Of a DNA stretch of 64,000 nucleotides, positions 17,691 through 26,778 are shown one piece after another; positions within the stretch are counted from its first letter, which is position 1, and each line of letters begins with the position of its first letter. This DNA comes from Methanobacterium sp. (GTDB lineage Archaea > Methanobacteriota > Methanobacteria > Methanobacteriales > Methanobacteriaceae), in contig JACWMK010000005.1 in NCBI GenBank assembly GCA_015661405.1, forward strand, positions 1 through 64,000, written 5' to 3'. The notes under the pieces were generated by a model that made no database searches, was not told where the DNA came from, and worked only from the letters and a program-made list of their open reading frames with translations. Both the position numbers and the translations under genes were made by a program.

Positions 17691-19166
17691 ATGCACGAGA
17701 ATATAATCAATAAATTCATTGATGCCAATATTTTATTGAACGATACGGCTTATCAAAAAATAGAAACTAATGAAAACTCTTTTAAATTATCAGAATCACT
17801 CATAGAAGATCTAGCTCCTTCAACAGAGGATTTATTGATTTTAACTGGAGAAATAATAGATCAATATATAAAAGATAGTAAAAAAGATTTGTCTAACATT
17901 GAAAATAATGATCAAAAAAATAAATCTCCACCTCAAAGTAAATTAGTTTCATCTCTTCCCTTTGATTTCCAAATACTAAAAGATACCAGCAGAAAATCAT
18001 ATACTAATGGAGAAATAAAGGATTTTTCAGCTTATTTTGGGAGTAGATATCATAAGTTAAAAGAAATATTGTTACGTAAAAAAGAGTTAAAAACTCCACA
18101 AACTATGCGTGAAGCTGAAAATATGCAGGATTTGGTGAAAGTAATTGGTATGGTTAATGATGTAAGAGCCACTAAAAATAATCATAAACTGTTTGAATTA
18201 GAGGATGAAACAGGTGTTGCTAATGTACTAGTGCATAATGAGAATACAGCACTTTTTGAAAAAGCTGAAAGGGTAGTTAAAGATGAAGTATTAGGTGTGG
18301 TAGGAACCCGGAAAGGTAGCTTGTTAATGGCATCTCAATTAATTAATCCGGGAATTCCCCGTATCGATGAAAAGCCTATGGATTTTTCAACAGTTTTTTT
18401 ATCTGATACACATATTGGAAGTTCTACTTTTTTAGAAGATGCTTTTTTAAACTTTATTAACTGGATTAATGGTAATAATGGTGATAAAGTACAGGAAAAG
18501 ATAGCAGATAACGTGCGTTATCTGATTGTGGCTGGAGATATTGTCGATGGTATAGGAGTTTACCCTAATCAGGATAAAGAATTAATAATAAAAGATATAT
18601 ATGAACAGTATGATGAGGCAGCCCGGCTTTTTGGAGAGATAGATAATGTTCAAATTATTATTGCCCCAGGAAATCACGATGCAAGTCGTTTAGCTGAGCC
18701 TCAACCATCCATTCCAGAAGAATATGCAAAAGAACTATATAAACTGAAAAATGTTGAATTTGTGAGTAATCCGGCATTAATTAGCTTAGAAGGTATTAAT
18801 GTCCTTATTTATCATGGTCGGAGCTTTGATGATTTTGCAATGACTGTTAAAGGGATGAGTCACCAGGAATCCGATAATATAATGAAAGAGTTACTTGAAA
18901 AAAGACATTTAGCTCCTATTTATGGTGAAAGAACGCCATTAGCCAGCGAAGTTGAAGATCATTTAGTGATAGAAGACATACCTGATGTGTTCCACACTGG
19001 ACATGTGCATATTAATGCATACAATAAGTATAAAGGTATTCATCTCATAAATAGTGGCACTTTTCAGTCTCAAACTGAATTCCAGAAAATTTATAATATC
19101 ATTCCTACATGCGCCCAAGTGCCAGTATTATATAAGGGTAGTATGAAGCTTTTAAAATTCACTTAA
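17691..19166 (+). CDS. polB: DNA polymerase D small subunit (DP1), 3'-5' exonuclease
   Basis: Proofreading exonuclease subunit of the archaeal replicative polymerase PolD. The 491-residue protein has an N-terminal region of low complexity, an OB fold (VKVIGMVNDVRATKNNHKLFEL), and a calcineurin-like phosphoesterase domain with all metal motifs: LSDTHIGS, VAGDIVDG, APGNHDASR, IYHGRSFDD and FHTGHVHIN. Intact motifs imply an active nuclease. The large subunit DP2 is not in the window. The gene lies about 4 kb from the replication origin. The ATG follows AAGGGAT. Confidence 0.97.
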   Translation: MHENIINKFIDANILLNDTAYQKIETNENSFKLSESLIEDLAPSTEDLLILTGEIIDQYIKDSKKDLSNIENNDQKNKSPPQSKLVSSLPFDFQILKDTSRKSYTNGEIKDFSAYFGSRYHKLKEILLRKKELKTPQTMREAENMQDLVKVIGMVNDVRATKNNHKLFELEDETGVANVLVHNENTALFEKAERVVKDEVLGVVGTRKGSLLMASQLINPGIPRIDEKPMDFSTVFLSDTHIGSSTFLEDAFLNFINWINGNNGDKVQEKIADNVRYLIVAGDIVDGIGVYPNQDKELIIKDIYEQYDEAARLFGEIDNVQIIIAPGNHDASRLAEPQPSIPEEYAKELYKLKNVEFVSNPALISLEGINVLIYHGRSFDDFAMTVKGMSHQESDNIMKELLEKRHLAPIYGERTPLASEVEDHLVIEDIPDVFHTGHVHINAYNKYKGIHLINSGTFQSQTEFQKIYNIIPTCAQVPVLYKGSMKLLKFT

Positions 19167-19256
19167 ACAAAAAATAAAATTAGATAATGATAATTCTTTT
19201 TTTTATCCATATTATTTTTAGGGTGTGAAAATATTTTAATAGACGCTAAAAAACAG

Positions 19257-19844
19257 TTGGTTGAGATAGCAAATCAAATTTATAAAAACGGCCTAACACC
19301 AGGCAAATCGGGAAATATAAGCATTAAAATACCATGTAATATTAATTATAAGATAGTTATATCTCCAAGTGGTGTTTCACTTAAAAATATTAATTTAGAA
19401 AATGTTATTGTAATAGATAATGAAGGGAATAAGTTGGAAGGTCATGGTAAACCATCATCTGAGATGAATATGCACCTAGAAATCTATAAAAAAAGAAGAG
19501 AAGTGAGTGGAATTGTACATACTCATTCACCTTATGCAACCGGATTCTCCTTTTCAGGGGAAAAAATCCCTCATTTAGAGGGTTTTGGAAAAATTATAAA
19601 ACCTTACTTAAATGAAATCAATTATGCTACACCTGGAAGTAAGGAACTAGCTAAAATAGCTTCTAATGGTTTAGAAAAAGAAGATATATTAATTCTTAAA
19701 AATCATGGCGTACTAGCTATAGGTACAAATATAGATGAAGCCGTTCTTTTAGCAGAATTTATTGAAAACAGTGCAAAAACAAGTTTTATTGCTCATAGTC
19801 TCACTCACGAACCGATTCCAGCTCACTTAAAGCATTCCAGATAA
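19257..19844 (+). CDS. fucA: Class II aldolase (L-fuculose-phosphate aldolase-like)
   Basis: A zinc-dependent class II aldolase/epimerase-family protein of about 200 residues. GKSGNISIK is the phosphate-binding start, HTHSPYATGFSFSGE supplies two zinc histidines, and ILKNHGVLAIG supplies the third. In methanogens such enzymes make lactaldehyde for coenzyme F420 or handle sugar phosphates; the exact substrate is not readable. The nearest canonical start is TTG at 19257, but the ribosome binding site AGGGTGTGA (19220-19228) lies 30 bases upstream and points to a start near 19233-19239, where only ATT, TTA or ATA is in frame. The 3' end overlaps the opposite UPF0147 gene by 44 bp. Confidence 0.85.
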   Translation: MVEIANQIYKNGLTPGKSGNISIKIPCNINYKIVISPSGVSLKNINLENVIVIDNEGNKLEGHGKPSSEMNMHLEIYKKRREVSGIVHTHSPYATGFSFSGEKIPHLEGFGKIIKPYLNEINYATPGSKELAKIASNGLEKEDILILKNHGVLAIGTNIDEAVLLAEFIENSAKTSFIAHSLTHEPIPAHLKHSR

Positions 19845-20055
19845 GTGTACGAGCATGAATGGGAATGTTAGGGTCATTACTAATTTCATCTAAAATTGAT
19901 ATAACTGTACTAGCTTTTATAGTAGGTTCTTCATTTTCATTTGCTAAAATATCCCTTGATTTTTCAGCAGCCCTTCTAATATTCCGAGGAACACTGGTAT
20001 CTTCCATTATATGTTGTAATATTTGATTACAACGATCAAATACATCTTGATTCAT
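19801..20055 (-). CDS. UPF0147 family protein
   Basis: An 84-residue helical protein, a complete member of the archaeal UPF0147 family. The family pattern is clear in QHIMEDTSVPRNIRRAAEKS, TVISILDEISNDPNIPIHARTLIW and the closing ALSELESV. The function is unknown. The ATG is seven bases after GGAGG. Its last 14 codons lie inside the 3' end of the aldolase gene on the other strand, so both genes use the same 44 bp. Confidence 0.93.
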   Translation of the reverse strand: MNQDVFDRCNQILQHIMEDTSVPRNIRRAAEKSRDILANENEEPTIKASTVISILDEISNDPNIPIHARTLIWNALSELESVRE

Positions 20056-20239
20056 AATTTAACCTCCATTATAAATTAAACTTACATGAATAAGCATTAA
20101 AAAGTTATATTCAACTTTATTTATATCTTTATTATTTAAAAAAACTTTTGCTCATCAACAATAAATATACATTAACTTCATTTAAAAGTTTTTCTTATTT
20201 CAATTTACAAAAAAGGAATAGAATGACTAAATAAGTAGT

Positions 20240-21235
20240 TTAAGGATGATTAGCAACAGCAACAGCAACAGTGACTTTATTTAATGCTTTTTTTCTAAAA
20301 ATAAGTTTAGCATCCTTACCAGCACTTAATAATGCTGCAGGTTCAGATACACCAGATACACCAAAAACTTTCTTTACCCAATATGATTCAGAGCATTGAG
20401 AATCTTTAAAGCTTCTTAATTTATCTAATGAAATAATTTCCAGTGGTACATCCAACTCTCTCGCTGCATCCAATATACCTCTCTCATCTTTTTTAGGCTC
20501 AGCTGTGGCTAGAGCGTCGATCCTTAATATAGGAAGTCTTAAATTATGAAAAACTTCTTCCACTGCAAATAAAATATCATTTTTAGATATACCTTTACGA
20601 GCTCCTAAACCAACTACAAGTTTTTTAGGGGTGAGAATAATTGTATTATCATTAGAATAAGCTGCAATTTTATTAAATTTCGATGGAATTTTAAGATAAG
20701 ATTCTTTAACTAATTTATTTTCATATATAAATTCAAATTGAGAAGTTAAAGCTAATTCAACATTCTTACCTTCCACTAATGCTTTATTTATAAATCTTAT
20801 TTTGGATGGATTATTAATATTTAAATAATATTTACGCGCCAATGTATCTATACCCATCTTACCTATAACATCAGTTGCAGTGGTGATAACCGAATCTGCA
20901 CTGACAAGTTCAGCTATTTTAAGGTTATAATCATTCCCACCACCTATATGACCTGATAAAAGCGTTATAACATGTTTTTCTCTTTCATCCATTACTAAAA
21001 TTGCTGGATCTTTGGTTTTATCTTTTAATTGAGAACAAACACTACGAATCATTATTCCAGAAGCCATAATACCTAATATACAATCATATTGAGAAAAAAT
21101 TTTTCCAATAGTGTCCTTTACATTTTTGTGATAGAGATCAATTGTTAAAACAGTATGATCATCTTTCAATATTTGAGCTATCCAATTAGCTACATTTTGG
21201 CCTTGTAACGTGACACTAATTATTGCTAATTTCAT
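20240..21235 (-). CDS. cbiG: Cobalt-precorrin 5A hydrolase CbiG
   Basis: Opens the ring lactone of cobalt-precorrin-5A, releasing acetaldehyde, in anaerobic B12 synthesis. The 331-residue protein has the three expected parts: an N-terminal domain (KLAIISVTLQGQNVANWI), a middle domain with LLSGHIGGGNDY, and a C-terminal domain with VVGLGARKGISKNDILFAVEE and ALATAEPKKDERGI. VTVAVAVANHP closes it. cbiB follows upstream on the same strand, with a 59-bp gap from the end of cbiB to the cbiG start, so cbiB-cbiG form a likely transcription unit. Confidence 0.95.
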   Translation of the reverse strand: MKLAIISVTLQGQNVANWIAQILKDDHTVLTIDLYHKNVKDTIGKIFSQYDCILGIMASGIMIRSVCSQLKDKTKDPAILVMDEREKHVITLLSGHIGGGNDYNLKIAELVSADSVITTATDVIGKMGIDTLARKYYLNINNPSKIRFINKALVEGKNVELALTSQFEFIYENKLVKESYLKIPSKFNKIAAYSNDNTIILTPKKLVVGLGARKGISKNDILFAVEEVFHNLRLPILRIDALATAEPKKDERGILDAARELDVPLEIISLDKLRSFKDSQCSESYWVKKVFGVSGVSEPAALLSAGKDAKLIFRKKALNKVTVAVAVANHP

Positions 21236-21294
21236 GTTTATTTATCATTAAATTTAATTTTAAAAGATATTTTTAAAATAATCTATAAAAATTA

Positions 21295-22215
21295 TTATTT
21301 AATTATATAAATGATTATTATATAGATTAAGAAAGAAAGAAGTATGAATAATATAATAGTCACTTCTGAAAGCAATAATGCTTGATCTATCATATATTCA
21401 TTAAGAGAATTTATGCTTTCACCTAAAGAATAGTAACTTTTTTTTTCTAATCGAATTCCCAAAGCTCCTGCAGCGGCTGCCATAGGATATCCTGAGTTGG
21501 GACTGGGAGTTTTTTTAGCATCTTTCATCATGGTGTGGTATGATCTTCTCCAGTTAAGACCTAATAATAATGCTGAAAAAATTATAAGTATACCTGTAAG
21601 TCTTGCAGGTAAAAAATTAACGAGATCATCCAGACGAGCTGGAAACCATCCTATATTTATGTATTCCTTATTTTTATATCCAACCATAGCATCCAAAGTG
21701 TTAATAACTCGATAAGCCACACCCCCTAATACTCCCAAAAAAAAAGTGTAGAATAAAGGAGAAACTACTGAATCTGTGATATTTTCAGTAAGAGTTTCAA
21801 TAATAGCTGAAACTAATTCTTCCTTAGTTAAAAGAGTTGTGTCACGACTGACTAAATATGAAACAGATTGTCGAGCTTGATTAATATCAGATTTAATATC
21901 TTTTTTAACTCCTTGAACAGTCCCTAGAAGTTCTTTAATAGCAAAAGTAGTGGATAATATTATGGCAGATATTATTATATATATTAAAAAGTTAAATTGT
22001 GCGAATTGGATAATAAAATATGTGGGAATTACAAATAAAGATAATAAAAGAAATGTTAAATAAAATCCTGATATTCTATTTTCATATTTTATTAGATGGG
22101 GCTTTAAAAAATTGATGATTTTCCCCATATAGACTACCGGATGTAAAAAAGACGGTGGCTCACCCCAGGAAATATCCAATAGTAATGATAATATAATTAT
22201 AAATAAAATATCCAT
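21295..22215 (-). CDS. cbiB: Adenosylcobinamide-phosphate synthase CbiB
   Basis: Integral membrane enzyme that attaches aminopropanol phosphate (or a related group) to adenosylcobyric acid in cobamide synthesis. The 306-residue protein shows the family start LLLDISWGEPPSFLHPVVYMG, four to five membrane helices, the YRVINTLDAMVGYKN motif, WFPARLDDLVNFLPARLTG and SPNSGYPMAAAAGALG. It lies directly upstream of cbiG on the same strand. No ribosome binding site is evident before the ATG. Confidence 0.95.
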   Translation of the reverse strand: MDILFIIILSLLLDISWGEPPSFLHPVVYMGKIINFLKPHLIKYENRISGFYLTFLLLSLFVIPTYFIIQFAQFNFLIYIIISAIILSTTFAIKELLGTVQGVKKDIKSDINQARQSVSYLVSRDTTLLTKEELVSAIIETLTENITDSVVSPLFYTFFLGVLGGVAYRVINTLDAMVGYKNKEYINIGWFPARLDDLVNFLPARLTGILIIFSALLLGLNWRRSYHTMMKDAKKTPSPNSGYPMAAAAGALGIRLEKKSYYSLGESINSLNEYMIDQALLLSEVTIILFILLSFLIYIIIIYIIK

Positions 22216-22448
22216 AGATTTAATTAATTTTAATCATTTTAATAAATTTTTATTCGAATTATTATTTTTTAATTTATTTTATTATAATATATTAAAGAAT
22301 TAAATATGTAATATTAATAATGGTTAAAAAATAATGGTAAAATAATAATTAAAGCTAAAAAAATATTAAAGAAAAGTAAGTAATATAAAAGTGATATTAA
22401 AAAATACAATTGGATAAAAAAAATTAATAAAATAAGTGGTGATTTTAT

Positions 22449-22937
22449 TTGACTAATGAAATTGAAGATAATGTGCAAAAATGGCTCTCTGATGTTGGTG
22501 TTTTCAGACAAAAAATTCCTGATGATAACACAAACTTTCATTTTATAATTAATTATCCTGAAGATAACGTAATGGATGTAATGCAACCTAAGCAAAATCT
22601 AGATCTAGTGGTAATTGGATGTGCTACAAACGTGAGTCCTGAACATTTAACTGAAATACGGAATTTGTCCCCTAAAAAAAGAGATAATTTTATATGGGAT
22701 TTAAGGTTCATGATTAATACTCAAGGAGTAGATTTCCAATTACAACATCCCGAAAATATATTAGAGAGTTTTTTAGTTACAGCTGAAATATTTGAGGATG
22801 GTCTTACTAAGGATAAATTAATTTCTACTATAAAAACAGTATTTAGAGCTAAGATCATGTGTGTTTGGAAAATACAAAGAGAATTAGGATTTGAAGATGA
22901 AGGAAAAAGCAACACTTCAGATAGTATGTATGTTTGA
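22449..22937 (+). CDS. DUF2299-family protein
   Basis: A 162-residue soluble protein matching DUF2299, a family found largely in archaea. The pattern runs through KWLSDVGVFRQKIPDDNTNFHFIINYPEDNVMDVMQP, LVVIGCATNVSPEHL and FIWDLRFMINTQGVDFQLQHP. Its function is unknown; the fold looks like an alpha/beta chaperone-like domain, which is inference. The start is TTG, four bases after GGTGAT. It is the last gene before the replication origin. Confidence 0.8.
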   Translation: MTNEIEDNVQKWLSDVGVFRQKIPDDNTNFHFIINYPEDNVMDVMQPKQNLDLVVIGCATNVSPEHLTEIRNLSPKKRDNFIWDLRFMINTQGVDFQLQHPENILESFLVTAEIFEDGLTKDKLISTIKTVFRAKIMCVWKIQRELGFEDEGKSNTSDSMYV

Positions 22938-23031
22938 TTATTTTTTTTTTAAAATACTTTTTTCTGATTATTTAATTTAGAGTTATGGATTAATTTTTTG
23001 ATAGTAATGATTTACGAGAAGTGAGACATAG

Positions 23032-23205
23032 ATTTCAAGTGTAAAATTTTAAATCATGAGTAATGGACATGATGAAATAAGTTCATTTCAAGTGTAAAAT
23101 TAAAGTTTTGTGATATTTTTCACTAAAATATAGACGTATATTTCAAGTGTAAAAAAAATAAGTATTATGAAAGCATTAAAACATACATTTATTTCAAGTG
23201 TAAAA
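23032..23205 (+). repeat. Four perfect ORB-like repeats
   Basis: Identical 15-mers ATTTCAAGTGTAAAA at 23032-23046, 23085-23099, 23140-23154 and 23191-23205. Start-to-start distances are 53, 55 and 51 bp, close to five turns of B-DNA, so all face the same side of the helix. They are the likely binding sites for the Cdc6 protein encoded 540 bp away. Confidence 0.92.
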
Positions 23206-23456
23206 AATTTGATAAAAAGCTTAAATACAAATTCAACACTTTTAACTACTTTTCATTAAAATTAGATAAATTCTTATTAACATGTATTATATATTATTAT
23301 GATTTATATGATGACTCTATTAAATTAGTTACATATAAAGTTTTTTAAGAAAAACAATTTTTAATTAATTTTAATTAATTTAAATCAATTTAATTCATTA
23401 CTTAGTCAAATAAAAGTAATACAAAAACTATAAATCAAGGTTAACTCTTAAATTAA

Positions 23457-23611
23457 TTACACTTGCAATATACCTCTCTCTATAAATTAGAATTTTTTAT
23501 TAATTTTTTTCAAATTGAATACAATTGAAATACACCTCTCCCAATCATTATTATTAAAAAAAAAATATTAATTATTTGAAATTTACACATGAAATGAATC
23601 TAAAATCTCTC
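23457..23611 (-). repeat. Three diverged ORB-like elements, opposite orientation
   Basis: Elements at 23457-23480 (TTACACTTGCAATATACC then TCTCTC), 23520-23542 (TACAATTGAAATACACC then TCTCCC) and 23582-23611 (TTTACACATGAAATGAATC, ending ATCTCTC). Each pairs an inverted, imperfect copy of the left-hand core with a pyrimidine tail CTCTC. Spacing is again about 62 bp. The tail may correspond to the G-rich arm of full-length archaeal ORBs read on the other strand. Confidence 0.7.
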
Positions 23612-23763
23612 TAAATTGTAATATCAATCATATAAATTAGCATTAATTAATTATCCAAATTGTAATTTAAAGGTGATTTCTACATTGATTATTAAAAAAT
23701 AAAACTATATTTAAAGACTGAATATGAATATCGATAATTAATCTAATGATAAAGGGTGATTTA

Positions 23764-24915
23764 ATGGATAATATATTTGAAAAATTAGGTGGAAAAAACT
23801 CGGTTTTTAAAAGCAAAAAGTATTTGGACCACAGATTTTTACCTGATAATTTACCTCATCGTGAAGATCAGATTAGATCTGTAGCTAAATATTGGATTGA
23901 ATCTTTAATAGGAGTTACACCCCCAGATGTAACGATATATGGTAAAACTGGTACTGGTAAGACTGCAGTTGCTAAATTCGCTAGGAAGCAGTTAGAACAA
24001 ATATCTAACGAGAAAAATGTTAATGTAAGAGTTGAATATATTCGTTGTACTGATTATACCACTGAATATCAAGTTATAGCTCGTTTATGTCAACAAATGG
24101 GTCAAGATGTTCCTTATAGAGGTTGGACCAAAGCAGAAGTTATACATGCTTTTCGGGACATGTTTAAAAAAAATGTTTTTGGAAAAAATCTTATTCTAAT
24201 AATAATACTAGATGAAATTGATATACTTCTTAAAAATAATGGTGATGGACTTCTTTACACCCTAACCAGAACTGATAATGTTGCTATTGCATCTATAAGT
24301 AATTATGTAGATTTTAAACAATTCATTAAACCACGAGTTAAAAGCAGTCTTAGAGACCGAGAAATCGTTTTTCCACCTTATAATGCTCAACAATTAATGG
24401 ATATACTTGATGAACGAGCAGAACTTGCTTTCAATAATGAAGTATTAAATAATGATGTTATACCACTTTGCGCTGCTATGGCTGCTAAAGAAGAAGGAGA
24501 TGCTCGTTATGCTTTAGATTTACTACGTACTTCTGGAGAATTAGCTGATGAAAATGGCTCAGATGTAATTTATGAAGATTATGTAAGGGAAGCTAAAGAT
24601 TACATTGAACATAATAAGGTTACAGATATTATTATGACCTTACCTAGCCAGCAACAGAAAGTTTTAGAATCTCTACTTTATCTCACCAAACGAAAAGAAG
24701 AAATAACTTCTGGAAGACTTTATGAAGTGTATAAAGAATTTTCTAAAGGTGATTCAGTTTCTTATCGAAGAATATTTGACTTCATAAACGAATTAGAACT
24801 GTTAGGTCTTATATCTACAAAAACAGTTTCTAGAGGTAGGGGAAAAGGAAGAACCAATATTATTGACCTTCAATGTGATATTCAATTATTAGAAGATGCA
24901 ATGTGGAATAACTAA
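23764..24915 (+). CDS. cdc6: Orc1/Cdc6 replication initiator
   Basis: Origin-binding AAA+ ATPase that recognises ORB elements and helps load the MCM helicase. The 383-residue protein has Walker A (YGKTGTGKTAVAKF), Walker B (IIILDEIDILL), sensor 1 (AIASISNYVDF), the sensor 2 arginine block (EGDARYALDLL), and a C-terminal winged helix (about residues 285-383) with basic SRGRGKGRTN. The ATG at 23764 is preferred to one at 23746 because GGTGAT lies between them with correct spacing. It sits beside its own presumed binding sites, so it may be autoregulated. Confidence 0.97.
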   Translation: MDNIFEKLGGKNSVFKSKKYLDHRFLPDNLPHREDQIRSVAKYWIESLIGVTPPDVTIYGKTGTGKTAVAKFARKQLEQISNEKNVNVRVEYIRCTDYTTEYQVIARLCQQMGQDVPYRGWTKAEVIHAFRDMFKKNVFGKNLILIIILDEIDILLKNNGDGLLYTLTRTDNVAIASISNYVDFKQFIKPRVKSSLRDREIVFPPYNAQQLMDILDERAELAFNNEVLNNDVIPLCAAMAAKEEGDARYALDLLRTSGELADENGSDVIYEDYVREAKDYIEHNKVTDIIMTLPSQQQKVLESLLYLTKRKEEITSGRLYEVYKEFSKGDSVSYRRIFDFINELELLGLISTKTVSRGRGKGRTNIIDLQCDIQLLEDAMWNN

Positions 24916-24976
24916 AAAAAGATTAAAATGAATCTATCTTTTTATCATTATTCAATTTTTTTATAATTATTAAATT

Positions 24977-25891
24977 TTATTTTATAAGTTTTTTTAGAAT
25001 TGCCATACGTACGGGAACTCCATAAAAAGCCTGTTGAAAATATTTACCATATTTAGTATTATCCACATCATGGGATATTTCATCCACTCTTGGTAAAGGA
25101 TGCATGACTATACTTTTACAACCTTGTAAAAGTTTAGAGTTTATAAGGTAAGCTCCCTTAATTTTAGCATATTCTGCAGGGTCAGGAAATCTTTCTTTTT
25201 GAATTCGAGTTACATAAAGCACATCTACATGATCTAAGACTTCATGAATATCTTCAGTTTCATCAACATATATTCCAGAGTTACTAAGATCATGCAACAC
25301 CTCCCGGGGCATTCGTAACTCCTTAGGAGAAATGAAACTCATTTTTACGTCAAACATGGCTAATGCATAAGCTAATGAATGAACAGTTCTACCATATTTA
25401 AGATCGCCTACCAATGCCACGTGGAGGTCATCAATCTTTCCTAAAATACGCTGCATAGTGTACAAATCTAGTAAAGTTTGGGTAGGATGTTGACCAGCTC
25501 CGTCACCAGCATTTATTACAGGTACATCTACTTCATCTGCAACAAAACGAGCTGCTCCTTCCATGTTATGCCTTATTACTAATGCATCACTATATTCTGC
25601 CACAATTCGTACGGTGTCTGTAAGATTTTCCCCTTTTGTAGCAGAGCTGACACCTGACTCGGCAAAGCCAATAACCCCACCACCAAGTCGTTGCATGGCA
25701 GCTTCAAATGATAATCGTGTGCGAGTAGATGGTTCATAAAATAAATTACCTAAAAGTTTTCCTTCCATCACATGACAGGTCTCCAATGATCTAGCAATGG
25801 GTTCCATTTTCTCAGCTAATTTTAATATTTCAATTATATCCTTTTTACTAAAATCTCGTATGGATATGATATCTTTTTGAGTAAAAGTCAT
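24977..25891 (-). CDS. pyrB: Aspartate carbamoyltransferase catalytic subunit
   Basis: Forms carbamoyl-aspartate in pyrimidine synthesis. The 304-residue enzyme has the carbamoyl-phosphate loop PSTRTRLSFEAAMQRLGG, the second-domain HPTQTLLDLYTM, and the closing HPLPRVDEI aspartate-binding segment, plus SSATKGENL with the active-site lysine from the neighbouring chain. The regulatory subunit pyrI is not adjacent. The start ATG at 25891 follows GGTG with five-base spacing; an earlier ATG at 25903 overlaps that site. It is convergent with cdc6. Confidence 0.96.
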   Translation of the reverse strand: MTFTQKDIISIRDFSKKDIIEILKLAEKMEPIARSLETCHVMEGKLLGNLFYEPSTRTRLSFEAAMQRLGGGVIGFAESGVSSATKGENLTDTVRIVAEYSDALVIRHNMEGAARFVADEVDVPVINAGDGAGQHPTQTLLDLYTMQRILGKIDDLHVALVGDLKYGRTVHSLAYALAMFDVKMSFISPKELRMPREVLHDLSNSGIYVDETEDIHEVLDHVDVLYVTRIQKERFPDPAEYAKIKGAYLINSKLLQGCKSIVMHPLPRVDEISHDVDNTKYGKYFQQAFYGVPVRMAILKKLIK

Positions 25892-26021
25892 ATTTACACC
25901 CATATTAAATTAATTATATATTATAATTATTATTAGGAGCTGGTGATTAAATTTTCCTAAGGATTTATAAGTTCAATTTCAAATTAAAATAATAAATTTT
26001 ATCACTTACTAACATTTTTTT

Positions 26022-26750
26022 TCATAGAAAACGCGCAAAAGTAAGATAACCAGTATGACCAACCATTCTAGTTTTGGGTCGTGTTCCTTTAGCTTTAACT
26101 TCAATCTCTCTTAAAATACATTCTACACTTTTTAAATTAGAAAATCCAAATTTTTTAAGTACTTTATGAAGAGTAAAAACTTGTTCAATGTAAGGATTAT
26201 ATGCTGCTAAATATCCCCCACTTTTAAGAGATTTCGCAGCACTTTCCACTACATCCCACGGTTTAGGAAGATCTAAAAAAACCAAATCCAACTCAGATTC
26301 ATCAATTCCATCATAAATATCTTTACATTTCACTTTCACATTTTCTTGGCCAAATACTGTAATATTCTTTTCAGCTATCTCTGCGAAATCTTCTCGTACT
26401 TCATAGGTGTAAACTCCACCACTGGGACCTACAATATTAGCGAAATATAGTGCTGTGGCTCCAGATCCTGTGCCTGCTTCTACCACTCTCTGTCCACAGC
26501 CCAGACTAGTATTTGCAATTATAATACCAATATCTTTTGGTAGAATGATGGAACATCTTCTCTCCATAATATCTATGTAATCGTTAAGATTGGGTTTTAT
26601 TACTGTGAATTCATAGCCCATATGAGTTTTAATAATCTGACCATTACTACTATTTTTTATATCCTCTTTTTTTATATAGCCCAAATTAGTGTGTAAATCC
26701 TCTTCACCAGTCAAATATTTATTTCCTTTTTTATCAATTAGAATTCGCAT
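26022..26750 (-). CDS. trmI: tRNA (adenine-N1)-methyltransferase TrmI
   Basis: SAM-dependent enzyme making m1A at position 57/58 in the T loop of tRNA. The 242-residue protein has the archaeal TrmI/Gcd14 layout: a small N-terminal beta domain, then the Rossmann SAM site QRVVEAGTGSGATALYFA, the acidic strand YTYEVREDF, and the catalytic LVFLDLPKPWD. The C-terminal TRPKTRMVGHTGYLTFAR is typical. It lies 28 bp after hef on the same strand and is probably co-transcribed. The ATG follows GGGAG. Confidence 0.93.
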   Translation of the reverse strand: MRILIDKKGNKYLTGEEDLHTNLGYIKKEDIKNSSNGQIIKTHMGYEFTVIKPNLNDYIDIMERRCSIILPKDIGIIIANTSLGCGQRVVEAGTGSGATALYFANIVGPSGGVYTYEVREDFAEIAEKNITVFGQENVKVKCKDIYDGIDESELDLVFLDLPKPWDVVESAAKSLKSGGYLAAYNPYIEQVFTLHKVLKKFGFSNLKSVECILREIEVKAKGTRPKTRMVGHTGYLTFARFL

Positions 26751-26778
26751 TTTTTAATTACTCCCATTTAGAGTTTTA

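Larger units (their letters stand above)
22938..23763. other. Replication origin (oriC) next to cdc6
   Basis: About 825 bp without genes. The left part (23032-23205) has four perfect copies of ATTTCAAGTGTAAAA. The right part (23457-23611) has three diverged copies in the opposite direction. Between them lies about 240 bp of extremely AT-rich DNA suited to unwinding. The core matches the origin recognition box (ORB/mini-ORB) sequence bound by Orc1/Cdc6 in Methanothermobacter-type archaea, and the initiator gene cdc6 is adjacent. Origin identity rests on this architecture; no strand-skew or experimental data were available. Confidence 0.9.

Noticed and set aside
22938..23763. CRISPR array at the repeat-rich origin region
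   Set aside because: The repeats are 15 bp, only four are perfect, the intervening DNA is AT-rich and no cas genes are near; ORB elements explain it.
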